Positions 17,655 through 24,732 of a stretch of 64,000 bases of DNA are shown here, one piece after another. A program made the position numbers and the translations under genes. A model generated the notes under the pieces. That model ran no database searches. It was not told the origin of the DNA and saw nothing but the letters and a program-made list of their open reading frames with translations. This stretch comes from M3007 sp964621185 (lineage in GTDB: Bacteria; Bacteroidota; Bacteroidia; Chitinophagales; Saprospiraceae), in assembly GCA_964621185.1 (NCBI GenBank), contig CAZULM010000001.1:232247-296246 (forward strand). The letters are read 5' to 3'. Each line of letters begins with the position of its first letter. Position 1 is the stretch's first letter.

Positions 17655-19170
17655 CAAAATATGCCTGTGGGCCACCTTTTTGCTGGGCTTCTGTGCAGCG
17701 TTGGCGCAGCCTGCCGCTGACACCGCATTGTCTGCGGAAGAGCTTAGGGGCAAACAAATATTCCTGAACGGGAAATCAGCCAGCAACACGCCGGTCGTTG
17801 CGGTATTGTCGGGCATGGAAGTACCTGCGAGCACCCTGCCCTGCGGGAGCTGTCACGGTGCACAAGGAAAAGGTAACGCCGAGGGGGGGGTGCAACCCAG
17901 CGACATCCGCTGGGAAACACTTACCCGGAATTACCAATCGGCGAACAAAACAGGTCGGCAACACCCGCCCTACGACATAAAAACAATTAAAAAGGCCATC
18001 ACCATGGGCATAGACCCCGGTGGCAATTCCCTGAGCGCCATGATGCCCCGGTACAACATGTCAGCAACAGATATGGCCGACCTTATCGCGTACATCAAAC
18101 GCCTGGGAACCGACCAGGACGAAGGCTTGACTAAGGAGCAGATCAAAATCGTTTGCCTGCTTCCACCCGGTGGCATGGACAGCGAAATTTCCAAGGCTTC
18201 TGCCGGACTGATACAGGCCCGTTTCGACCAGTTGAACAAGTCAGGCGGTATTTATGGAAGGAGCATTGCCTGTGCCTTTTATTCGGAAGCACCCGGCACA
18301 GTGTCTGTGGTAGAAATGCTGCGAAAAGAGCAGCCTTTTATGCTGGGATGCAGTTTCTGGCCCGCCAACAACCAGGCGCTACTCGACTACTTGCAGCAAG
18401 AAAAAATCCCGGTGTGTGCTGCGATCTCAGAAACGACAAGACTGATGGGAATGCCGAAACAAGATGTGTTTTTTTTGTTGCCAGGGCTTGAGGAACAACT
18501 CGAAGCCTTGCTGGAAAAAGCCAACACAAATGGGCCCATTTCTTTGGTTTGTGGCGACAATGCAGAAGACCGGAAACTGGTGGACGCGCTTCAGGCAAGC
18601 AACAGGGGCACCAAGTCTTTGGAAGCAGTTTTTGTAAAGGCCGGCATGTCGCTTGACGAATTGGCACGAACTGTTTCAGCACAGAAAAATACTGCTGTAT
18701 TGTTTTTGGGCGGCGCCGAACTGGCTGATTTGTTGCGCGCTTTCGCTGCTCAAGAGTTTTTTCCCAAAGTTTTTGCACCTGGCACCAGGGCTGGAAAGCA
18801 GGTTTTTGCTGCGCCTGCGGGTTTTAACAAAAGAGTAACCCTGGCCTACCCCACCTGGATAGACCAGGTTACAGATCAGGGTTACCAGCATTTTCGCGAG
18901 ATACAACACCAGTACGGGCTGGTCCAAAATGCCCAAAACATCCAGATGATTTGCCTGGCAGCCACAGATTTGCTCATCGAGAAGCTCAAATCCTGTGGCC
19001 AGGAGCTAAGCCGCGAAAAGTTGGTTAAGGAAATTGAAAACGGGGCAACCATAAAAAATGGCCTGATCCCCGATTTGAGCTTCCACCCAAACAAAAGGGT
19101 TGGGAGTACCGCAGTGTTTTTATTGGAATTGGATGTGGAAAACCGAAGTTTGACCAGGGCAGGGCTGTAG
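17641..19170 (+). CDS. Cytochrome c fused to a type I periplasmic-binding-protein domain
   Basis: This encodes 509 residues. The start at 17641 gives a signal peptide (MTKSNKICLWATFLLGFCAA). Residues ~30-165 form a mono-heme cytochrome c domain with CGSCH at C68-H72 and a Met-rich distal loop (SAMMPRYNMSATDM). Residues ~175-500 resemble the branched-chain amino acid/ANF-receptor type I solute-binding fold (IKIVCLLPPGGMDSEIS, then FDQLNKSGGIYG). There is no ABC permease nearby, so the binding domain may sense or dock rather than import. It overlaps the SCO gene by 14 bases and closes the copper/redox operon. Confidence 0.82.
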   Translation: MTKSNKICLWATFLLGFCAALAQPAADTALSAEELRGKQIFLNGKSASNTPVVAVLSGMEVPASTLPCGSCHGAQGKGNAEGGVQPSDIRWETLTRNYQSANKTGRQHPPYDIKTIKKAITMGIDPGGNSLSAMMPRYNMSATDMADLIAYIKRLGTDQDEGLTKEQIKIVCLLPPGGMDSEISKASAGLIQARFDQLNKSGGIYGRSIACAFYSEAPGTVSVVEMLRKEQPFMLGCSFWPANNQALLDYLQQEKIPVCAAISETTRLMGMPKQDVFFLLPGLEEQLEALLEKANTNGPISLVCGDNAEDRKLVDALQASNRGTKSLEAVFVKAGMSLDELARTVSAQKNTAVLFLGGAELADLLRAFAAQEFFPKVFAPGTRAGKQVFAAPAGFNKRVTLAYPTWIDQVTDQGYQHFREIQHQYGLVQNAQNIQMICLAATDLLIEKLKSCGQELSREKLVKEIENGATIKNGLIPDLSFHPNKRVGSTAVFLLELDVENRSLTRAGL

Positions 19171-19204
19171 TCGCCGACCGAAACCTTGATAATCAATAAT
19201 ACAA

Positions 19205-20704
19205 ATGCCTGTACAGAAAACAATCTTCATTACCACTGCTCCGCAAAAAAACGAGCATTGCGATTATGCGAGCAAGCTGCCCACGGATGGAAGCTTGTGG
19301 GGTCAAGTTTATGGCAACCCAGTGTTGGCATCAGAATCCCTTGCGCAACAAGGCATTTCTTTTGGAAGGACAATCTACAGCCTCCAAAAAACAGGTATTG
19401 TTGGCGACAAGCCAATGCCTTTTGAAGTCAAGTTGTTGATTTTGGAGCAGGCAGTAGAACTGTTCGATTTTGTGGAACTTCAGTTCGGGCGCGATACCGA
19501 TGTGGAAATATTGCAGGCCATCCCGCCTTGCTGCCGCATGATCGCCGCAGATGTCCCGGCATCGGATTTAGCGGGTTTGGAGGTTTTGTTTTGGCAAATG
19601 GCCGCCATTGAAGCGCGCTACTATAAGATAACGGTACAAGCCCGGCAATCGGGCGATGAGCTCCCCGTTTTGGCGCTCCTGAAAAAACTGGGAAGGGAGG
19701 ATGTCATCGCCTATTCCACGGGCCCCTTGGGCGCCTGGACGCGGCTGGTTGCGCCCGCGTTTGGGTCGCCAGCAGTATATGCCACCTTGGAAGAGTACCC
19801 GATGCCTGACGGGGCGTTTCCAGTGAAAAACCTGATAGAAGACTACGGGTTACCGGAAATCCCGAGGTTCGACAAGCTGTTTGGCATAGCAGGGAACCCT
19901 GTTTTTCGCTCCTTATCGCCCAGGCTGCACAATGCAGCTTACCGTGAACTCGGCATCCAAAGTTTTTTTGTCCCGTTTCAGATCGACAACTATGAGACGT
20001 TTCACCGGCGGCTCGTGCAGTCGCCGATGCTCAAAGCCCTGGGTTTTGAGCTCAGTGGCTTGACGGTGGTTTCCCCATTCAAGGAGGCGGGGTACGACAT
20101 AGCCGACGAGGTGTTGCACCCAATTTCACGGGCCACCCAATCCTGCAATTTGTTGAGCAAACAGGGCGAAAACTGGGTCGCTGACAGCACGGACCCTCTG
20201 GCGATCCTGGAAGCGCTCAAGCGGCTCGAAGTAGCCCCTGCTCAGCTTCGGGCTGCGGTCATTGGTTGTGGGGGCGCAGGCAGGGCCATCGCGGCCACCT
20301 TGATGGGCGCTGGCGCCAGCGTGGTATTGTTCAACCGCAGCCCCGAACGGGGCAAATTTGCGTCGCGGCAATTGAACGTGCCTTTCCAGCTGCTGCAACA
20401 ACTTGATCCAGCAACATTTGACATCCTGGTAAATGCCACCCCTTTGGGCAAACAAGCTCATGAAAGGCCGTTTGACCCTGTGTATTTGCGCAATGACGCC
20501 GTTTTCATTGATTATGCTTATGGGAGGCACACAACACAGGTGGTAGCGGACTTGCGGGCAAGAGGCATTGGGTGTGTAGATGGGCGGGAAGTGCTGGTCA
20601 TCCAGGTTCGCCGGCAATTTGAAGTGATGACCGGCACAAGCATGCCAGAAGGCCTGGCATTCCAACATACATTTGAAGCACAAGCGGAACATATTTTAAC
20701 CTGA
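19205..20704 (+). CDS. AroD-AroE-like fusion: degenerate type I 3-dehydroquinate dehydratase plus shikimate dehydrogenase-like domain
   Basis: This encodes 499 residues. Residues ~55-215 resemble type I dehydroquinate dehydratase. The Schiff-base Lys is present (K141 in RYYKITV), as is an APAFGSP loop, but the segment equivalent to the catalytic His (NHDF) reads ADVP. Residues ~222-495 resemble shikimate dehydrogenase: FGIAGNPVFRSLSPRLHN, catalytic K293 (PFKE), N315, D330 (STD) and the NADP loop GCGGAGRAI. The substrate-loop Asn of NVT is Thr. The enzyme may reduce shikimate or a related cyclohexane, either for primary aromatic synthesis or for the adjacent biosynthetic locus. It starts 34 bases after the redox operon and is followed at 19 bases by small-protein genes. 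Confidence 0.83.
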   Translation: MPVQKTIFITTAPQKNEHCDYASKLPTDGSLWGQVYGNPVLASESLAQQGISFGRTIYSLQKTGIVGDKPMPFEVKLLILEQAVELFDFVELQFGRDTDVEILQAIPPCCRMIAADVPASDLAGLEVLFWQMAAIEARYYKITVQARQSGDELPVLALLKKLGREDVIAYSTGPLGAWTRLVAPAFGSPAVYATLEEYPMPDGAFPVKNLIEDYGLPEIPRFDKLFGIAGNPVFRSLSPRLHNAAYRELGIQSFFVPFQIDNYETFHRRLVQSPMLKALGFELSGLTVVSPFKEAGYDIADEVLHPISRATQSCNLLSKQGENWVADSTDPLAILEALKRLEVAPAQLRAAVIGCGGAGRAIAATLMGAGASVVLFNRSPERGKFASRQLNVPFQLLQQLDPATFDILVNATPLGKQAHERPFDPVYLRNDAVFIDYAYGRHTTQVVADLRARGIGCVDGREVLVIQVRRQFEVMTGTSMPEGLAFQHTFEAQAEHILT

Positions 20705-20723
20705 GCACAAAGAAATTTTGATT

Positions 20724-21134
20724 ATGAACGAATTGAAATCCAACCGAATAGATGACAAGAGCGAGCAATTGCCGGAATCTGTGCAGTATGATGGCAGCAG
20801 ATGGATAGGAACCTGGTATAACGCGCTCGACGAACCGCAGCACATTTCCCGGTTCGATATTTTGGAGCAAGGCTCAAAATGGTATGTGCGTGCCTATGGC
20901 GCGTGCGCGCCAGAGCCCTGCGATTGGGGTTTAACGCCAATAAGTGTGTTCAACACCAACATAGAATCCCCGCAAGCCCTGGGCTTTATCGCCACCTATG
21001 ATTTTGGGTTTTGCGAAACACTGTTGGCAGGGATTGAAAAACAGAACCTTTTGACGATCTCCACCTATACCACCTATAAGGACGGCAGCAATCGGCACAA
21101 TTATATCCAAAGAGAATTTTACGTCAGAAAATAA
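20724..21134 (+). CDS. Small GTW-motif protein A (lipocalin/calycin-like?)
   Basis: This encodes 136 residues with no signal peptide. It contains the motif WIGTWYN near the N-terminus, a central ACAPEPCDWG segment and a C-terminal REFYVRK. The next gene encodes a shorter paralogue with the same framework (YLGTWVN ... REFFVKS), so the two arose by duplication. The GTW opening and predicted all-beta pattern resemble small calycin or lipocalin-like barrels, which bind hydrophobic ligands, but no family is firmly recognised. The gap to the next gene is 6 bases, and both sit in the putative biosynthetic run. Confidence 0.72.
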   Translation: MNELKSNRIDDKSEQLPESVQYDGSRWIGTWYNALDEPQHISRFDILEQGSKWYVRAYGACAPEPCDWGLTPISVFNTNIESPQALGFIATYDFGFCETLLAGIEKQNLLTISTYTTYKDGSNRHNYIQREFYVRK

Positions 21135-21140
21135 GGCATT

Positions 21141-21488
21141 ATGGATTATTCAAAATATCTGGGTACCTGGGTAAATACCTTGAAAACCGGTCAAACCATG
21201 ATCAAATTCAGGCTGTACGAAGCGCAGGGAAACCTCATGATGGAAACCGAAACGACCTTCAGCCCCAAGCGCTGGGAAAACATTTTCCTGTCCACGTATG
21301 GTGAAGAAAAAGACCCTGGAAAATTTGTCGCGTTCGAGGCCCGATATGCCTCGGAAGCCATAGAATCGCTGTTTTGCGCCAATGAGAACAAGGGACTGAT
21401 GGTGATCGGCGGCCTCCACAAGGTAACATCCGCTTCAGGCCAAAAAGCCTATTTTACCCGGGAATTTTTTGTAAAATCTGAACGATGA
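21141..21488 (+). CDS. Small GTW-motif protein B, paralogue of the preceding gene
   Basis: This encodes 115 residues, all-beta in character. It begins MDYSKYLGTWVN and ends FTREFFVKSER, matching protein A (20724-21134) in both terminal motifs but lacking its N-terminal extension and the CAPEPC segment. It lies between protein A (6 bases) and the flavoprotein gene (3 bases), so is certainly in the same transcript. Function is unknown. A ligand-binding or carrier role in the pathway is a guess from fold and context. Confidence 0.72.
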   Translation: MDYSKYLGTWVNTLKTGQTMIKFRLYEAQGNLMMETETTFSPKRWENIFLSTYGEEKDPGKFVAFEARYASEAIESLFCANENKGLMVIGGLHKVTSASGQKAYFTREFFVKSER

Positions 21489-21491
21489 GTC

Positions 21492-22754
21492 ATGGATACT
21501 AGCAACACGGCATATCATAAGCAGTGTTTGGAAAAGCTGCGGCATTTGGCACAGGAGAAAATTGCGCCAAGGGCTGCTGCATACGACAAGCACCCTGGCT
21601 TCCCATGGGAAAACTTCCAGGATTTGCATGCGCATGGCCTTTTGGCGCCTACCCTCTCCAAGGAATATGGCGGACTTGGGCTTGGCCACCACCGTGGCGA
21701 CATACACACGCTTTGGCAAATGACCATGGAAATCGCCAGGGCCGATATGTCGCTGGCGCGTTGCTGGGAAGGCCATGCCAATTCCCTGCTGTTGTTAGAC
21801 CGGTTGGGCACGGAAGCGCAATTGCGGCGCTGGGCGCCGGGCATCGTCGAACAAGGCGAGCTGTGGTCGGCCTGGAGCGGAGAACCGCTTTTGCCCAAGC
21901 CCGGGGAAAAGAAAAAGTTTGGCACTGAGGTAGAGGAAGTCCCTGGTGGGTATGTTATTCATGGCAACAAGGTTTTTTGCTCTGGCGCCCCTGGGGTAGG
22001 CAAAGCCATTTTGCTGGTCCATTTAGCGGGAAGGGGCGGCGCAAGGCATTCCACCGCAGCCCCAGAAGGTCTTTTGTTGCTGGTAGCCGACATGAGCGAC
22101 CCAAGCATCAGTTGCGACGACACCTGGTGGGACCCTATGGGCATGAAGAGTTCCGTCAGTTTGCTGGTCAAATTTGACCGAACGTTTATCCCCAAAGAAA
22201 ATTTATTGGGCACACCGGGAGTGTACCTGCTCGACGATTGGCAAACACGCTTCTCCCCGCATTATGGCGCCACTTTCATGGGCGGGGCCATCGCTGCCTT
22301 TGAATATACCCTGGAGTACGCCAGGGCACAGCACCGGGAAAATGACCCATACCTGCAGCAACGCATCGCTAAAATGGCCATCAACATAGAAACCGGCAAG
22401 ATTTGGTTGCGGCACGTGGCCGAACTTTGGGAAACTGGGCAAGTTGAGCAGGCCAAGCTCGCGGGCAGCGAGGCCCGTTATTTCCTGGAAACCCTGGCAA
22501 AAGAAGTGCTCGAAAACAGCATCCATGCCTGTGGAGCCCGAGCACTGATAAGGCCCAGCCCATTGGAGCGCATCTACCGCGACCTGTCATTTTACGTCCG
22601 GCACGACAACATCGACCACATTCTGGCCACCATCGGCAAGTCGGTACTGGGACTGGAACACGACGTGTCATTTTTCAAACAAACAACCGAAAATGGCGCA
22701 AAAGCCAACCATTCAAAAGAAAACGGAGTACACCATGAAGCTGGAAAAGCATAG
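21492..22754 (+). CDS. Acyl-CoA dehydrogenase-fold flavoprotein, DszC-like
   Basis: This encodes 420 residues with the three-part acyl-CoA dehydrogenase architecture: an N-terminal helical domain (~1-120), a middle beta domain (~125-235, WSAWSGEP and the GNKVFCSGAPG segment) and a C-terminal helical bundle. The C-terminal segment ERIYRDLSFYVRHDNID resembles flavin monooxygenases of the DszC/nitroalkane-oxidase side of the superfamily more than true acyl-CoA dehydrogenases. An FMN reductase encoded 9 kb downstream in the same run could supply reduced flavin. It probably oxidises or hydroxylates a pathway intermediate. Its 3' end overlaps the transporter gene by 20 bases. Confidence 0.82.
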   Translation: MDTSNTAYHKQCLEKLRHLAQEKIAPRAAAYDKHPGFPWENFQDLHAHGLLAPTLSKEYGGLGLGHHRGDIHTLWQMTMEIARADMSLARCWEGHANSLLLLDRLGTEAQLRRWAPGIVEQGELWSAWSGEPLLPKPGEKKKFGTEVEEVPGGYVIHGNKVFCSGAPGVGKAILLVHLAGRGGARHSTAAPEGLLLLVADMSDPSISCDDTWWDPMGMKSSVSLLVKFDRTFIPKENLLGTPGVYLLDDWQTRFSPHYGATFMGGAIAAFEYTLEYARAQHRENDPYLQQRIAKMAINIETGKIWLRHVAELWETGQVEQAKLAGSEARYFLETLAKEVLENSIHACGARALIRPSPLERIYRDLSFYVRHDNIDHILATIGKSVLGLEHDVSFFKQTTENGAKANHSKENGVHHEAGKA

Positions 22755-24252
22755 CGTAAACATCTGGGTAATGGCCTTTGGTTATTTCCTGTTTTATATC
22801 CCTTACAGCGCCTTGGTCAAGGCCCTGTCGGAAGGCATATTGCCTGGGATGTCTGGCCCTGTTTCTGGTTTTCATCTATTGCCCACCGTGTTGGTAGGCT
22901 CCTTTATCACCTTCCAGTTGATCCTTTTTTTCACCGGTTGGTGGAAACACGCAGCAACAGTGCAGCTTGGGCGATTGCGCATCCCGTTTGCCAGCAGCCG
23001 GCACACCTTTTTTTCCGGCATTGCCACCGCTGTGATCATTGCCACCACTACCCTCGCCTATACGTTTAGCGGCATTTCTATCGTGTTCTCGCTGTTGCTG
23101 ATGCGCGGGGGCGTTTTGATACTGGCGCCCATTATCGACAAATTTTTCAACCGAAAGGTAAACTGGTACTCTTGGGTAGCCTTGGCGATGAGCTTTTTAG
23201 CCTTGAGCATTGCTTTGGCCGACCAAAAAGGATATGCGCTCAGTGCAGTTGTAGCCATCAACATCGGCGCTTACCTGACAGGCTACTTTTTTCGCTTGCG
23301 TTTCATGACCCTGCACGCAAAATCGAAAGATCGGAACCAGACCTACCGGTATTTTTCGGAAGAAATGATTGTGGCCAGTGTCGCCCTGCTGGTCGCGCCC
23401 ATCCTTCTCGCCGCATCCGGTATGCACGAATCGTTCCTGTTGCTCCGCGAAGGTTACCTGACGATGTTCAGCTCAAGTTTTGTCGGCACCGAATTGTTGA
23501 TCGGTTTCCTGTATGCAGGACTTTACATTTTTGGCACCCGCATTTACCTCGATCAACGGGAAAACACCTTCTGCATCCCGATCAACAGGTGTTCCAGCTT
23601 GTTGTCTGGGGTAATTGCCTCATTTGCCCTGACATTTTTCCTCGGCAAAAACATGGTGAACAACACGCAGTTGCTTAGCGCGGGGATCATTATCCTCACC
23701 TTGTTGGTGTTGAGCTTCCCGATATTGAATGATTGGCGCAGGCTGAAAAGAACATTGTCCCTACAGCAGTTGTACATATTCGTTTGCGAAGGGAACACCA
23801 GCCGTTCCCCCATTGCCCAGGCCATTTGCAGCGCTGAGATCAAAAAGATGTTGGGTTTGGAAAATATGGAAAGCCCTGACTTTCCGGTGCGGGTTATCAG
23901 CGCCGGCTTAGCGGCAAAACCTGGCACACCTTTGCACCCTTTTGCGGCGACAGTGCTGACAGAGATGGCAGTAAACGTACCCCATCACCGCTCACAGAAT
24001 CTAAGGTTGAACCAGGTTGAGAATGCCAGCATTATTTGGTGCATGAGCGAACTGCAAAAAATGGACATACTGAAAAAATTTCCGTCGGCAGCGCACAAAG
24101 TAAAGGTGTTGAACCCCGACCAAGAAATTGAAAACCCCAGCGGGAAGCCGATCGAGGTGATGCGCCAGGTTGCGCAGCAAATAAGGGATTCAATCGTTCA
24201 GCAACTTGGGAAAGAGGTCAGGTTACAGCGGCCTGTCATCCCTGCCACCTGA
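22735..24252 (+). CDS. DMT/EamA-like transporter fused to a low-molecular-weight protein-tyrosine-phosphatase domain
   Basis: This encodes 505 residues. ATG 22735 is preferred to ATG 22693 because a CGGAG ribosome-binding-like sequence precedes it. Residues ~1-335 are hydrophobic, with about ten predicted transmembrane helices in the pattern of drug/metabolite (EamA) exporters. Residues ~345-495 are a low-molecular-weight phosphatase or arsenate-reductase-like domain with the P-loop CEGNTSR (C351, R357). The usual general-acid Asp-Pro near the end is Asn-Pro (EIENPSG), so phosphatase activity is doubtful. The fusion suggests regulated or modification-coupled export of the product. It overlaps the flavoprotein gene and directly precedes the repeat-peptide gene. 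Confidence 0.83.
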   Translation: MKLEKHSVNIWVMAFGYFLFYIPYSALVKALSEGILPGMSGPVSGFHLLPTVLVGSFITFQLILFFTGWWKHAATVQLGRLRIPFASSRHTFFSGIATAVIIATTTLAYTFSGISIVFSLLLMRGGVLILAPIIDKFFNRKVNWYSWVALAMSFLALSIALADQKGYALSAVVAINIGAYLTGYFFRLRFMTLHAKSKDRNQTYRYFSEEMIVASVALLVAPILLAASGMHESFLLLREGYLTMFSSSFVGTELLIGFLYAGLYIFGTRIYLDQRENTFCIPINRCSSLLSGVIASFALTFFLGKNMVNNTQLLSAGIIILTLLVLSFPILNDWRRLKRTLSLQQLYIFVCEGNTSRSPIAQAICSAEIKKMLGLENMESPDFPVRVISAGLAAKPGTPLHPFAATVLTEMAVNVPHHRSQNLRLNQVENASIIWCMSELQKMDILKKFPSAAHKVKVLNPDQEIENPSGKPIEVMRQVAQQIRDSIVQQLGKEVRLQRPVIPAT

Positions 24253-24285
24253 ACTTCCCGGCAAAATTTGCCGATAGCATTTTAC

Positions 24286-24317
24286 TTGACAACATTATTT
24301 TTTTCACTAAATCTTTT
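24286..24317 (+). promoter_or_regulatory. Candidate promoter of the repeat-peptide gene
   Basis: TTGACA at 24286-24291 is followed 17 bases later by TAAATCTTTT, an imperfect match to the Bacteroidota -7 box. The stretch between the transporter stop and the peptide start is AT-rich and also holds a CGGCAAA/TTTGCCG palindrome (24259-24273). The boxes end only 4 bases before the start codon, so the leader would be very short. Confidence 0.35.
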
Positions 24318-24321
24318 CATT

Positions 24322-24591
24322 ATGAAATCAGTAGAAAAAGGCAGGACAGCAGAAGCCGCCGAACAAGCAAAAGTTTCAAGACCAGCAGCCGAAAAAGGCG
24401 GCGCATTCTTCCACCTGGCAGAAGCCAGTTTTCACGCATCCAAATCCAGCTTCCATGCCGCAGAAGCGAGCTTTCACACGGCAAAAGCGAGCTTTCACAC
24501 GGCAGAAGCTGCACAGATGGTCACGCAAGGGGGAGCGTTCGCAGCAGAGTTTGCTGAACGCGCCAAGCCAACCGCTGAGCGTGGCCGTTGA
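24322..24591 (+). CDS. Heptad-repeat peptide, candidate RiPP precursor
   Basis: This encodes 89 residues starting at ATG 24322; a longer reading from upstream lacks support. It has three parts: a charged Ala/Glu-rich N-terminus (1-28), five consecutive 7-residue units of the form FHxAxxS (residues 30-64, starting F30, F37, F44, F51, F58), and a tail (65-89) with GGAFAAEFAERAKP. Ser36, 43, 50 and 57 each precede the next Phe. There is no signal peptide. It has its own putative promoter and a following hairpin terminator, and lies between an exporter and a SagB-type oxidase. That arrangement is typical of an abundantly expressed precursor with a leader and a repetitive core. Alternatives are a small amphipathic helical structural protein or a His-based metal or heme binder. 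Confidence 0.7.
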   Translation: MKSVEKGRTAEAAEQAKVSRPAAEKGGAFFHLAEASFHASKSSFHAAEASFHTAKASFHTAEAAQMVTQGGAFAAEFAERAKPTAERGR

Positions 24592-24622
24592 TTGGACGTG
24601 TGCATAGAGTCAGCAATGAAGC

Positions 24623-24670
24623 AAGCCCAGCCGACAAGACGATCATGTTTCTTTTCTGCTGGGCTTTTTC
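24623..24670 (+). terminator. Hairpin terminator after the repeat-peptide gene
   Basis: AAGCCCAGC (24623-24631) pairs perfectly with GCTGGGCTT (24658-24666), with a 26-base loop and a following T run. It lies 31 bases after the peptide stop codon and 62 bases before the SagB-type gene. This suggests the peptide has its own abundant transcript with partial read-through into the modifying enzymes. Confidence 0.6.
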
Positions 24671-24732
24671 ATTTCAAGTGCGTTTCGGTTGCGCATGGAT
24701 AGCGCCGCGCATCAAATTTCAAAATCCAGTTT

